From Pilibacter termitis (lineage in GTDB: Bacteria > Bacillota > Bacilli > Lactobacillales > Streptococcaceae), in assembly GCF_900167335.1 (NCBI RefSeq), contig NZ_FUXI01000018.1, forward strand, positions 13,971 through 64,645: 50,675 nucleotides of DNA, read 5' to 3'. This document shows positions 7,715 through 16,836 of this stretch, in pieces; within the stretch, counting starts at the first letter, position 1, and every line of letters starts with the position of its first letter. The translations under genes and the position numbers were made by a program. A model generated the notes under the pieces. That model made no database searches. It was not told where the DNA came from and saw nothing but the letters and a program-made list of their open reading frames with translations.

Positions 7715-8134
7715 TTAAAATGGTAAATCATCCTCTATCACATCCATTGGTACACTGGCATCTTTAACCACTGAAACGTGGCTATTTCCTTGTTTTTCCA
7801 TACGTCGTTGCACCACATCTTTTGGCTCAATAAATTGAAATTCCGAGCAATTTACATCTGTAAAATATCGTGTAACACCATTTTTTACAGACTTCGTTGT
7901 CCGAATTTCCCCAAGTACGCCAACAAGTGTACCTTTGCACATATATTGCACAAAATTCTCCGCTCGCCTCCCCCAAAGTACGCAATTAATAAAGTCTGTC
8001 GGTGTATTCCCCTTATCATCCTTGTACTTTCTAGACACTGCAAGCGTAAATCGACTCATAGACGTTCCGTTTGTCAACACACTAATCTCTGGATTTCTAA
8101 CTAAACGTCCTACTAAAAATACATTGTTTAACAT
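7715..8134 (-). CDS. ssb: Single-stranded DNA-binding protein, short SsbB-like form
   Basis: 139 residues: an OB fold opening MLNNVFLVGRLVRNPEI, the DFINCVLWGRRAENF strand that contacts DNA, a short linker and the acidic tip EDDLPF that recruits partner proteins. Housekeeping SSB of this group is usually longer and lies between rpsF and rpsR; this copy stands alone and has a short linker, as competence SsbB proteins do. GAGGAGG precedes ATG 8134. A leader of about 115 bases starts near TTTTTGCGTATA (8253-8264), which resembles the ComX box of related cocci. A competence role is inference. Confidence 0.92.
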   Translation of the reverse strand: MLNNVFLVGRLVRNPEISVLTNGTSMSRFTLAVSRKYKDDKGNTPTDFINCVLWGRRAENFVQYMCKGTLVGVLGEIRTTKSVKNGVTRYFTDVNCSEFQFIEPKDVVQRRMEKQGNSHVSVVKDASVPMDVIEDDLPF

Positions 8135-8252
8135 AATATTCCTCCTCGTCTGCTGTCTTTCATTTTTTCCATGTAGCCTAAAAAACTTTTATGGATTTGT
8201 TTTTAGGTAACCTAAAATAAAATCCGTCTATTTTACCTCCTTCTGGTTTTAA

Positions 8253-8264
8253 TATACGCAAAAA
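8253..8264 (-). promoter_or_regulatory. Possible ComX-type box upstream of ssb
   Basis: Minus strand TTTTTGCGTATA, followed by TTAAAA. The lactococcal ComX box recalled from memory is TTTTTACGAATA, ten of twelve identical. The core TTGCGTATA recurs upstream of the 32-residue peptide (4175-4183) and of the DUF2798 gene (28311-28321). An AGGAGG downstream at about 8238 has no start codon at a sensible distance. Confidence 0.4.
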
Positions 8265-8667
8265 TATTTTTTTGTACGAAAAAAGCCCGAGAAATTTCGA
8301 AACCGCTGAAAATCTCCGATTTTAGATTAATAGCTAAAACTTGAAACACCCAAACCACCCTACACCCCTTGCTACACCAACATTAACCAAAGAAAAACTC
8401 ACTCAATTAACGGCGAAAATACGCTTTGATAATTTTTTGGAAGTTGATTGAACGTCACTAAAAAAGAGAGGTCAGACAATTCATAGTTCATCAAATAAAA
8501 CAATGCTCCATGTGTTAATTTTTCAGAAAAAATACTTTCTACCAAGGTAGACAAACAAGGTGGGACAAGGAGAGACGTGAGGGGTTGTGGTACAACAAGC
8601 AAAACCAAATGCCTGGAGTCGATTCGAATCGACTTCGTAAAAAAATAAAAACACATAACCACCTAAA
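8265..8667. other. 403-bp gap with no convincing gene; one 18-bp palindrome
   Basis: An 87-codon minus-strand frame (8399-8662) is open but shows no known family and an ordinary-looking composition, so it is not called. The stretch 8340-8380 is C-rich on +. A perfect 18-bp palindrome AGTCGATTCGAATCGACT lies at 8617-8634 and could bind a dimeric protein. Confidence 0.5.
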
Positions 8668-8792
8668 GAGGCTGGGACAAAACTAGCAAAAATAGAAAAA
8701 TCGCAAAAATTTCATTTTCTCAAATGCTGATTTCCTGCGATTTTTCTATTTTTACATTTAGGCTAAAATTTGAATTTTGTCCCAGCCTCTTT
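8668..8792. terminator. Large GAGGCTGGGACAAAA hairpin ending the polysaccharide operon
   Basis: AAAGAGGCTGGGACAAAA at the left pairs with TTTTGTCCCAGCCTCTTT at the right; an inner stem (AAAAATAGAAAAATCGCA with its complement) extends the palindrome to about 125 bp. The right arm touches the flippase stop codon at 8793. Similar hairpins with the same ends are widespread in Gram-positive cocci; here it probably terminates the minus-strand operon and may be mobile. Confidence 0.8.
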
Positions 8793-10199
8793 CTACTTAT
8801 TAAAAACTTGAATAGACTCTTTGATTTCATCTTTCTTTACCAAAATATAGACAATGAGCATTACAATATATGTTGGCAATGAAATATACGGCGGAAAGAA
8901 CCACGTTACTCCGATAAAGCCAGCTACCATGACGGTTTCAATTATTAGCTCTCCTGCTACATTGATTTCCAATTTTTGTTTCATGTAAATCTCTGAAAAC
9001 GTACTTCTAAAGGCAAATACAAGGATAATTGAAAAAATTGTCATAGTTAAATTATGAAACACGGAGACACTAACAATTGTCAAGAACACACTACATACCA
9101 ATGTTGCTATATTGACAATAAGTAGTTGTTTTTCCATTCTCAATGTTTTCATAAATGTATTTGATAAAAGTGAAAATTTACCTTGATAAATAACCATTGG
9201 AAACATCACAGACATATAAACCAATGCCTCTTTAAATTTTGGTAACCACTTAGGGATAATGTAATCAATCGGAAAATAAACTAATGTTCCGACAAGTAGC
9301 GTAATCATCAATATATGACGTATGCTTGAATAAATTGTAGTCATATTCTTTACATCTATTCTTCTTAACATCGGGAAAAGTACCACACCTATTGCTCCAA
9401 CAAAAATCATGAGTAGATTAGAAATTCCTAAGGTCAATGAAATTTTTCCAAAAGTTTCAACGTTCCACCCTCGCTCAATTCCCATACGGATAATCCCAAG
9501 AACAAGCATTCCTGAAAAATTCGAGAGTACTAGTTTTATTCCAACTTGAATATTCTCTTTTACCTCTTCAAAAGAAAAGTCAAGAGAAAAATGTTTTAAA
9601 AAAAGGATTTCCTTACATTGTAGCATAGCATAGACTGTCGAAATTGCGACTCCTATTAGATAACTTCCAACAAAAAATTCATAATTTCTGAAACCTAATG
9701 CCAAAGACAAAAGTACCCCACAAGCATAGATAAATGGATTTAGAAAGTTAGAAATCGCATATTCTTTAATTCGATTCGTTGCTTGTAAAATGTACCAGAA
9801 AAATGTTTGCATATTTTGGATAACCACTGCAATTGCTAGCGAACAAAGAAGAAAGCGTGAACTTTCAAAGCTAGGAAATAGTGAAATTAGCACCATCACT
9901 ACTGCAAAGAATATCATCATCAATGAAAACAGGATAAATTGTTGATGGAACTTTTTCTTATCTAATTTTTCATACTCAGCCCCGCCATATCGCAAATAAA
10001 TACCATCTAGCCAGCCAAAATGAGCAATCCCAACATATGCTACGTAGAGCAAAAAAATCTGAAAAAGTCCATATTCTCTTGTATCTACCACTTTCGGAAT
10101 GATAATAACAAGCAAGGTAGAAATAACTAACTGTACTAAGTTAGAAACAATCGTATAAGAAAAATTTTTTAACAACGCTATAATTTTCAAGTTTTTCAC
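8793..10199 (-). CDS. Polysaccharide flippase, Wzx/MATE-like
   Basis: 468 residues with twelve to fourteen membrane helices and the family opening (KNFSYTIVSNLVQLVISTLLVIIIPKVVDTREYGLFQIFLL, quoted in parts: residues 11-30 and 31-51). Proteins of this type move undecaprenyl-linked repeat units across the membrane. It is the last gene of the surface-polysaccharide operon. The start is GTG 10199; only a weak AAAGAAAGA precedes it. A 20-bp hairpin lies just upstream. Confidence 0.85.
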   Translation of the reverse strand: MKNLKIIALLKNFSYTIVSNLVQLVISTLLVIIIPKVVDTREYGLFQIFLLYVAYVGIAHFGWLDGIYLRYGGAEYEKLDKKKFHQQFILFSLMMIFFAVVMVLISLFPSFESSRFLLCSLAIAVVIQNMQTFFWYILQATNRIKEYAISNFLNPFIYACGVLLSLALGFRNYEFFVGSYLIGVAISTVYAMLQCKEILFLKHFSLDFSFEEVKENIQVGIKLVLSNFSGMLVLGIIRMGIERGWNVETFGKISLTLGISNLLMIFVGAIGVVLFPMLRRIDVKNMTTIYSSIRHILMITLLVGTLVYFPIDYIIPKWLPKFKEALVYMSVMFPMVIYQGKFSLLSNTFMKTLRMEKQLLIVNIATLVCSVFLTIVSVSVFHNLTMTIFSIILVFAFRSTFSEIYMKQKLEINVAGELIIETVMVAGFIGVTWFFPPYISLPTYIVMLIVYILVKKDEIKESIQVFNK

Positions 10200-10219
10200 T
10201 CTTTCTTTTATATGGCTTC

Positions 10220-10239
10220 TGGGAAAACTCCGTTTCCCA
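10220..10239 (-). other. Small hairpin between DUF2142 and flippase genes
   Basis: TGGGAAA pairs with TTTCCCA around a six-base loop, with no T run after it. It may modulate processing or translation of the flippase gene. Confidence 0.4.
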
Positions 10240-10276
10240 CATTATTTTTAGAAATCTCCATATTTAAACTTCTACT

Positions 10277-11656
10277 TTATTGATACGGATACACTACATT
10301 TGCCAATACTACCCAAATAGTTGAAATAATTGCAAAGACAAATAAGAAACTATACAACATCTTTTCACTTATCTTATTATCTCCTTTCTTCATAAACGCA
10401 CCAAAAGGTGCAAACGACAATAGAAAAGGAATAAAGTATCTTCCTTGCACGCCAGAAATATAAAGTGACCTATGTGCAACAGAAGAATTGTAATACTTAT
10501 ACATCCATAGTATTCCTAAAAAATTAACGAAATACAAAGCCAATGAACTAAATGTAAATGCTTTACTTGATTTTTTATCTGAAAATTCTCCATTAAATAT
10601 AATGAAAACAAAAAACGCAAACCAAAGATAGGCTACTGCCGTTGGTGGACGTTGCAAAACGGTTCCTGCAAATACTTCTTGCACGATATAGCCTGGTGAG
10701 TTGGATCTTAAAAATGTTTTGACTACTTGCCAAGCAAAATAAAAGATCGTCGAACGCATTAAGAAAATAACTGCAATAACTGCCAATGGAAAAAGTAAAA
10801 TCATCGTTCTTTTGAACGCTTTTTTCTGGAATAACTCTCCAATATCCTCGCATAATTTCGCCACTTTTTCTCCAAATATCAGCGGAGGTAAAAACAATAT
10901 CAATGCTAGTAATAATAAAAGATTGGTTTTCGCACCAAAAAATACCAAAAGTACGTTTACTATCAATAATAAAAATTTATTCCAACTTATTTTTTCTTTT
11001 TGAACACTTAAATTAATGAGTTGCCCAAGAAAAATCGCTGCTACAAGAACAGTTGTCCCATCATAATTCAAAGAAACAATACTTCCCATTGTTGCAGGAG
11101 AGAGAATGGTAAACATAAAAATTGTTTTTCCATATTGTAATTTCCTTATTACAAAATAAAGAATGAGTAAAATGACAAATGCCGTAAATAATTTGGCACT
11201 TACGACCATAACTCCAATAGACGGATAAATCATATAACCTATTCTCATGCCAATAGCCGGCAATAAATGCCCTATTTTTTGGAAAGGTGCTTGTTTTTTG
11301 ATACGCACATCTTTTACGTATTCTTTTTCCACTCTTTTCGCTTTGGTCAAGAACATATCAGAAAAATAGGTTTTCTCTTTTAAAGATGAAAATCTCTTAC
11401 TTGAGTTCAATCTATCTGTGGTACCATACAACTCTTGAGATAAATATTCTCTGTTAACTACAATATTCCCCATATATGCCTCGCTGTCAAAGTGATACAT
11501 ATCATCTGGTCCATTCAAAACAGGGGTAAAGACAGCATGAATCAATGCACAGAACATCGCCACCCATAAAAAAATTTTTTCATAGAATGTTTTTTGATGT
11601 TTTAACTTTTCTTCTTTTTTCTTTTTTTCTATGCTATTCGACAATATTCTGAACAT
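10277..11656 (-). CDS. DUF2142-like multi-spanning membrane protein
   Basis: 459 residues, about ten to twelve membrane helices. The NGPDDMYHFDSEAY motif after the first helix (about residues 48-61) matches the acidic, histidine-bearing loop typical of DUF2142 proteins, which have a GT-C-like architecture. Relatives lie in teichoic acid and rhamnan clusters and may transfer sugars from undecaprenyl-phosphate donors on the outer face. It is the best candidate here to use the donor made by the GtrB-like protein or to act as polymerase, since no classical Wzy is visible. AAGGTGG precedes the ATG. Confidence 0.75.
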   Translation of the reverse strand: MFRILSNSIEKKKKEEKLKHQKTFYEKIFLWVAMFCALIHAVFTPVLNGPDDMYHFDSEAYMGNIVVNREYLSQELYGTTDRLNSSKRFSSLKEKTYFSDMFLTKAKRVEKEYVKDVRIKKQAPFQKIGHLLPAIGMRIGYMIYPSIGVMVVSAKLFTAFVILLILYFVIRKLQYGKTIFMFTILSPATMGSIVSLNYDGTTVLVAAIFLGQLINLSVQKEKISWNKFLLLIVNVLLVFFGAKTNLLLLLALILFLPPLIFGEKVAKLCEDIGELFQKKAFKRTMILLFPLAVIAVIFLMRSTIFYFAWQVVKTFLRSNSPGYIVQEVFAGTVLQRPPTAVAYLWFAFFVFIIFNGEFSDKKSSKAFTFSSLALYFVNFLGILWMYKYYNSSVAHRSLYISGVQGRYFIPFLLSFAPFGAFMKKGDNKISEKMLYSFLFVFAIISTIWVVLANVVYPYQ

Positions 11657-11709
11657 ATTTTTCCCACCTTTTTCTCTACTTTAGAAATAGAAGTGAATTT
11701 ATGCTACTT

Positions 11710-12708
11710 CTATACTTTCTTACCTCTTATTTTATAATACATTTTCAAAGGAAATTCAAAACAAAACGCCATTGAACGTATCCAATAAACATTTCTTTCA
11801 TAATCTTTTTTATGAAAAAGAATCGAAAAAATCTTTTTCTTCTCTAGTCGAGACTGATTGTTCTCAGCCTTCTTCTCTAATTTCGCTATCAGTATTCTCT
11901 TTTCTTGAAGTTTTGCAATTTCCAATTCTTGTCTCAATACTTTATCTAAGCATTTCATCAGATCAGCACGTGTTTGAAAATGTTCAATTACTTTCACTTT
12001 ATTGTGCTTCATTGCATTGCTTTGAACTAGGCTTTCTTTTATTTCTTTTCTAAATGTACTCTCCCCATGTTTTCTCCAAGCACCTAAATTCTCTGGTAAG
12101 ATAAATGCTCCGTCAAACAGGAGTGCTCCAAACCATGCAACTTGGTCGTGAGGTATAGTTTCATCATTTTCCCATGTACGAACAATCGTTGGAATGAACG
12201 TTCTCTTCAACGCAAGTGTCCAACCAACACGCACTTTGATGAAGTTTTTTTCGCAACAAAGAGCAAATTTTACATTTCCTTTGTCTACCAAATGATGAAT
12301 CCGACTTGGTTCAGGCGTCCCACCCTCTTCAAAAAATTCTTCGTAATCATGCGAAAGCACCAAAACTTCATTGTTTTCTTCAAAAACTCTTGCCATCTTC
12401 TCTATTTTTTTTTCATACCAAATATCGTCTTGATCAGATAAGAAAACAATCTCTCCAGTAGCTTTCTCCATTAGATGAATGAAGTTTTTACGCCACCCCA
12501 AATTCTTTTTATTCTTCAAATATTTCCAGTGTTCTAGTTTGTGTTCTTTGATAAAGTTTTGCACAATATTTTCTGTATTGTCTGTTGAACCGTCATCTTG
12601 AATAATGACTTCATCTGGTTGAAGTGTTTGCTGATATATAGAAGTAAGCTGTTCTAAAATATACTTCTCTCCATTATATGTTGCCATTACAACTGAAATT
12701 TTTTTCAA
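11710..12708 (-). CDS. Glycosyltransferase family 2
   Basis: 332 residues with the GT-A nucleotide fold: MKKISVVMATYNGEKYILEQ, the DDGSTDNT motif near residues 39-46, and FLSDQDDIWYEKK near 92 as the metal-binding DxD region. The C-terminal third is basic and helical. Rhamnosyltransferase-like members share the SDQDD motif, but donor and acceptor are unknown. It resembles the GT2 at 14880-15821 (both have NLGW and SDQDD), so the pair may have arisen by duplication. Confidence 0.88.
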   Translation of the reverse strand: MKKISVVMATYNGEKYILEQLTSIYQQTLQPDEVIIQDDGSTDNTENIVQNFIKEHKLEHWKYLKNKKNLGWRKNFIHLMEKATGEIVFLSDQDDIWYEKKIEKMARVFEENNEVLVLSHDYEEFFEEGGTPEPSRIHHLVDKGNVKFALCCEKNFIKVRVGWTLALKRTFIPTIVRTWENDETIPHDQVAWFGALLFDGAFILPENLGAWRKHGESTFRKEIKESLVQSNAMKHNKVKVIEHFQTRADLMKCLDKVLRQELEIAKLQEKRILIAKLEKKAENNQSRLEKKKIFSILFHKKDYERNVYWIRSMAFCFEFPLKMYYKIRGKKV

Positions 12709-12733
12709 CTTTTTTCTCCTATTCCTACAAGTC

Positions 12734-13846
12734 TTATTTAATCCCCAATACCTTTGCTAGTTGACTTGCAGACCACAAAATATTTCTTTCTGTCACAAGA
12801 TAGTGCGACATTGCTGAAACTTTTTCTCTCGCAATTTCTCCATTTCGCACTTGACAAATGGCTGAAGTCAATTCTTCCACGTCATCAAACTGGACAATAA
12901 GCCCATTTTCGTTTTGTCTTACTACATCAAAAGCTGCTCCCACTTCATCCGTCGTTACAATTGGAATCCCTGCAACTGCAGCTTCTACTAATGCTAGTGA
13001 GAACGGCTCTTTCCCCGGATGAATGTAGGCATTAGCAATCGCATAAAGTGAATGAAGATCTTTTAATGGTACACTTGGCAAATATACAATATTTGAATTT
13101 TCTTCTTTTGCCTCCGTTACAAAATGTCTATCCGGTCCATCTCCTACAATTAGAAAGGAAGAATGTTTTTCTTGTTTAGCTATTGCATTAAGCAAATTAC
13201 GAATCTTGCGAGATGGAATTAATTTTCCTACAAATAAAAACAAATAATCTTCTTGAGGAATATTGTATTTTTCTCTCAACTCTTGCTCTTTTTCTTTTTC
13301 AGATTTGATAATTTGATACATCTCTTCTGTATCATTTGTATATACACCTTTGAAAATTTTAGACTTTACAATTCCTTCACGAATTAAGAAATTTTTACTC
13401 ATATTACCTGGAACAAAAACCGTTGTCGCATATTTTAAAATGAATAACGCAAGTCGTTTTGATTTCCCATTAATTTCTACTGAGTCAAGCATAACAGAAA
13501 ACCTTTTTCTAAACAAAATACAAAAGAAAGCAATTAGCAAACTTGTTGCTGGAAACCAACCACTAATTAAAATAGAACTGTATTTTCCTCTTAACACATA
13601 TTTTAATATCTCAAAATCCAATGTACCAAACGGTGTATTAAGTGGTTCTTTTTCTCTTTTATTTTTAAATTTAAGTGGCGTTGTATAATTCCATTCTGGG
13701 TGCATACTTTTTGCCTGTGTATTAATTAAAAAACAATCTACTTGAACTTGTGGATTTTCTTCTATAAATTTTTTTATTGTATTATCTCTGTACGGTGCTG
13801 CTGTTTGCACGATAATTGCTACTTTTTCTTTCGCCAGTTTACTCAT
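12734..13846 (-). CDS. Glycosyltransferase family 4
   Basis: About 370 residues. The C-terminal GT-B half has FLFVGKLIPSRKIRNLL, then HPGKEPFSLALVEAAVAGIP with the E-x7-E-like nucleotide-sugar motif. Start ATG 13846 follows AGGAGGGAAT and overlaps the stop of the upstream gene by eight bases, indicating coupled translation. Substrate unknown. Confidence 0.87.
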   Translation of the reverse strand: MSKLAKEKVAIIVQTAAPYRDNTIKKFIEENPQVQVDCFLINTQAKSMHPEWNYTTPLKFKNKREKEPLNTPFGTLDFEILKYVLRGKYSSILISGWFPATSLLIAFFCILFRKRFSVMLDSVEINGKSKRLALFILKYATTVFVPGNMSKNFLIREGIVKSKIFKGVYTNDTEEMYQIIKSEKEKEQELREKYNIPQEDYLFLFVGKLIPSRKIRNLLNAIAKQEKHSSFLIVGDGPDRHFVTEAKEENSNIVYLPSVPLKDLHSLYAIANAYIHPGKEPFSLALVEAAVAGIPIVTTDEVGAAFDVVRQNENGLIVQFDDVEELTSAICQVRNGEIAREKVSAMSHYLVTERNILWSASQLAKVLGIK

Positions 13847-14852
13847 ATTCCCTCCTATTTTTTTCATCTAACAAGATAGAAATCACTCGATTTGCTCCAC
13901 AACCGTCAATTAAATTTAAGAGTTGTTTTGTAAATTTTTTTCTATATCCTTCTTCTCTAACTAAACCAAACAACTGTGCTATCCTTTCAAGGTCCAGTTT
14001 ATTTCTAGCATCATAAACCAAAAGTTCAGGAAAATATTGTTTTAAACTGAGTTTATTATTTTCTTGATTGTCTGCTACTTGAATGGGTAAAAAGGGAACA
14101 CCTAGAGACAATAATTCAAAAATAGTCTGTCCCATTGCAGTAATTGCAAAATCAACAGAATCCATGAGTGTTGACAATTCTCTTGCTTGTAGTTCATAAT
14201 AATATCGAATATTTTCTTTTTCAATCTCTTGGATAGATTGTTGATTCCCAATTACCACATGAAATATAATTTCTGGATATTTGGTCGACAAGTGTTGAAC
14301 AACGCTTTCTCTTACCCCCAACGCATCTGTTCCACCAAACAAAATGAGAACCCTTTGAATTGTTGTTAAAAAACGATTTCTTTCTTCCGAACGGAACTCT
14401 GCTCTTGTGATGACATATTGTTCTCCTTTTAGGACAATAGAGTCGTCACCTGATAGTTGATAGCCTGTTTCTCCTAACAGAAGAGGATTCAAAAGAATCC
14501 CATTAGGATAATTCAAGCGCTTGAAATCATCTATAAATACACAACGCTTAGCATTCTGTGAAACAAAGTCATAAATCTCCTTGTCCGCCAGGTAAGAGTC
14601 AATGATACAATAGCAATTTTTTAAGTAAATCTCTGAAAGACAAGTTTCTTCTTGCCAATGACAATATTCAATTTCTCGATTTTCAAAAAACATCTCGTTA
14701 TGCACATGCCCTTCAAGCATAATTTTACAATTGGCTCCTAGGAATTTTGCCGCATCATAAAGTGCAAAACATCTTGTCAAATGTCCATAGCCTATTTGGT
14801 CACTTGCCTCTGTAAAAATGTAAATCGTCTTTTTCCCCTGCGACATCTTCAC
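13839..14852 (-). CDS. PseG/SpsG-like nucleotide-sugar hydrolase or transferase
   Basis: 337 residues with a GT-B fold. The glycine-rich start (DQIGYGHLTRCFALYDAAK, about 18-36), the central ILFGGTD (about 167-173) and NQENNK near the C-terminus match the PseG/SpsG family, in which PseG removes UDP from an intermediate of pseudaminic acid synthesis. No other pseudaminic acid genes are present, so this copy probably has another role, such as an unusual GT28-like transferase. It is coupled to the GT4 gene downstream. Confidence 0.75.
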   Translation of the reverse strand: MKMSQGKKTIYIFTEASDQIGYGHLTRCFALYDAAKFLGANCKIMLEGHVHNEMFFENREIEYCHWQEETCLSEIYLKNCYCIIDSYLADKEIYDFVSQNAKRCVFIDDFKRLNYPNGILLNPLLLGETGYQLSGDDSIVLKGEQYVITRAEFRSEERNRFLTTIQRVLILFGGTDALGVRESVVQHLSTKYPEIIFHVVIGNQQSIQEIEKENIRYYYELQARELSTLMDSVDFAITAMGQTIFELLSLGVPFLPIQVADNQENNKLSLKQYFPELLVYDARNKLDLERIAQLFGLVREEGYRKKFTKQLLNLIDGCGANRVISILLDEKNRREYE

Positions 14853-14879
14853 TCCTCCAACTACGTAAAGTATCTTTAA

Positions 14880-15821
14880 CTACTTTTTGAACGCAAAAAC
14901 AATGTCTCTCATCATGCCTGTAAAACCAAAATAATATCGTCTATCCACTACTAGCTGTTTTAAAATTGGCAATAGTTTCTTCTCTTTTGCATTTTTGTAC
15001 CTTCTTTGATAAAACGATTTTATATCTTGTACTTTTGTCACATCATTACGATTTAAATCACTTAAGACATTTTCTACAACATCAAAAAAGTCTATATACA
15101 TACGTAATTCTTGCAAATTCCTTTCATTTGATGATCTCATTGAGAAATAATCATGCCCACTTGCATTATTTTCATGGCGGATATGTTTGCCCACTGACTC
15201 ATTTAAGTTGTATCCCGTTTCCAATATACCACTTATACTCGTAAAAAGATTGTCATGAGAGAGAAAATAATTTTCTTTCCAATGTTTTGAAACTAACGCT
15301 ACTAAACTTCTTCTCATACAAAACGTCCATCCATGGCGATGATTAACATAGTTGTATTCTCTAGGGTATTTGGAAATCCTCTCCGAACGGTCAAGCTCTC
15401 TTGGATATTTGTAATTTTCCACGTTAACGTCATAATCACCACTCAGTACTTGCATACTCTCATTTGATGCCATAACTTCCAACTGACGGTTCATTTTAAA
15501 GGCATACCATTCATCATCTTGATCTGAAAAGAAGAAATAATTAGCATCTGTTGCTAAGCCATCCATTAAGAGCTGGCGGAAATTGAAACGCCAACCAAGA
15601 TTTTTTTCATTTCTTCTGATTGTCCAACCAGATAACTGGTGTGTTTGGATATATTCCTCCACCATTTCAACAGTTCCATCTGTTGAACCGTCATCACGCA
15701 TCACCACATAGTTTGGCGTCACTTCTTGATTGCGAATACTCTCTAGCTGAGCAATAATTCCTTTTGAACCGTTGTACGTTGCCATCATGACAACCGTTTT
15801 ATTTTTTATTTCGTCTTTCAT
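14880..15821 (-). CDS. Glycosyltransferase family 2
   Basis: 313 residues: VVMMATYNGSKGIIAQLE, DDGSTDGT near residue 42, and FFSDQDDEWY near 95 as the metal-binding region. AGGAGATAAAAG precedes the ATG. Similar in length and motifs to the GT2 at 11710-12708. A worn U repeat separates it from licD. Confidence 0.88.
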   Translation of the reverse strand: MKDEIKNKTVVMMATYNGSKGIIAQLESIRNQEVTPNYVVMRDDGSTDGTVEMVEEYIQTHQLSGWTIRRNEKNLGWRFNFRQLLMDGLATDANYFFFSDQDDEWYAFKMNRQLEVMASNESMQVLSGDYDVNVENYKYPRELDRSERISKYPREYNYVNHRHGWTFCMRRSLVALVSKHWKENYFLSHDNLFTSISGILETGYNLNESVGKHIRHENNASGHDYFSMRSSNERNLQELRMYIDFFDVVENVLSDLNRNDVTKVQDIKSFYQRRYKNAKEKKLLPILKQLVVDRRYYFGFTGMMRDIVFAFKK

Positions 15822-15846
15822 CTTTTATCTCCTTTGTCTGACTTTA

Positions 15847-15945
15847 AAGGGCGGGAGTTGAGCAACTACTCACTGTATCGCTTGAAACTTTAATTTCAAG
15901 TAAATAAACAACGTGATTCGCTGTTACAAACTCCCGAGAATGGCT
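15847..15945 (+). repeat. Worn U-family repeat inside the polysaccharide operon
   Basis: GGGCGGGAGTTG at the left and AAACTCCC at the right are the outer arms. The inner hairpin CTTGAAACTTTAATTTCAAG is followed by the diagnostic TAAATAAA. The U ends TCTAGCT and GCTTTTCTT have decayed (GGCTCTTTTC remains). It is the only clear U copy inside the operon and lies between licD and a GT2 gene. Confidence 0.65.
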
Positions 15946-15949
15946 CTTT

Positions 15950-16768
15950 TCACTTTTCTTTCCAATACCATTTATAATAGCCATGATTTACTTGTTTATC
16001 CTTTGGAGGAAGTTGCATATAATCTCCATATAACGCTGAAAGATAAGCATCATGATTTTTAATTTTTCGAGCTGTCAGATGTTCAAATGGACAGTCTTCA
16101 TATTCCTGGAAAATTTCTCTTGGGAATACTTCTCTTGTGCCATAATATGATGCCACAAATCCCATTTTTTTCTCTTCCAAAGTAGCGTATTTTTGTACAA
16201 AAGTATCCAAATCGCTTGCAATTTCTTTCCATTTTCCATGCGCTTTTACAAACTGCGGAAATCTTACAATTATCTTAGCAAAAAATATCAACAAATTAGG
16301 TGCTGCTGCGTATGCGGGAAAACCATCACTTTCAAGTAAAATGGCTTTTTTACGTGCCTCCTTTTGAAACGCTTCGCGTTCTTCTTGCTTGCTTGGCAAA
16401 ACATCCATAGGGAAAATATCTAATCCAACACCAATTCCAGGTTGATTATTTCCTGTCAAACTTTTTAAAACCGTTTTGGGATTGTACAATTTTGCAAATG
16501 GAAAAAGAGATTTTTGCGTTGTATAATGTAGCAATTTATACTCATCTTCATTTGCACGCAACACAGTCAATAATTTTTCATATTCTGTGCGTTCTAGCAT
16601 AATGTCAATATCATCATCCCAAGGAATATAGCCTCTATGACGAATTGTTCCAATAAGCGAACCAGCGCAAAGAGAATATGCAATTCCCTCGTTTCGACAA
16701 ATTTTATCAACGTGTAACAATAGTTCTAATTGACAATTTTTTAATTCTTCCGCAGTTAGTTGCCTCAT
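15950..16768 (-). CDS. LicD family phosphotransferase
   Basis: 272 residues. The LicD signature CAGSLIGTIRHRGYIPWDDD (about residues 34-53), followed by IDIMLER, is complete. Members transfer phosphocholine or other phospho-alditols to polysaccharides and teichoic acids. AAGGAGAACGAT sets the start at ATG 16768, twelve codons inside a longer open frame. No choline uptake or activation genes are nearby, so the transferred group is unclear. Confidence 0.9.
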   Translation of the reverse strand: MRQLTAEELKNCQLELLLHVDKICRNEGIAYSLCAGSLIGTIRHRGYIPWDDDIDIMLERTEYEKLLTVLRANEDEYKLLHYTTQKSLFPFAKLYNPKTVLKSLTGNNQPGIGVGLDIFPMDVLPSKQEEREAFQKEARKKAILLESDGFPAYAAAPNLLIFFAKIIVRFPQFVKAHGKWKEIASDLDTFVQKYATLEEKKMGFVASYYGTREVFPREIFQEYEDCPFEHLTARKIKNHDAYLSALYGDYMQLPPKDKQVNHGYYKWYWKEK

Positions 16769-16836
16769 ATCGTTCTCCTTATGTTTGATAAGCGAGTACT
16801 CCACTTATCTTTCATCTGTATTTTTATGCTTTTTTA

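Noticed and set aside
8617-8634. tRNA T-arm or attachment site, because of GATTCGAATC
   Set aside because: No acceptor stem, anticodon arm or integrase gene is nearby; the sequence is simply a palindrome.
8399-8662. 87-codon minus-strand ORF
   Set aside because: No known domain, it crosses the 18-bp palindrome, and there is no supporting context.
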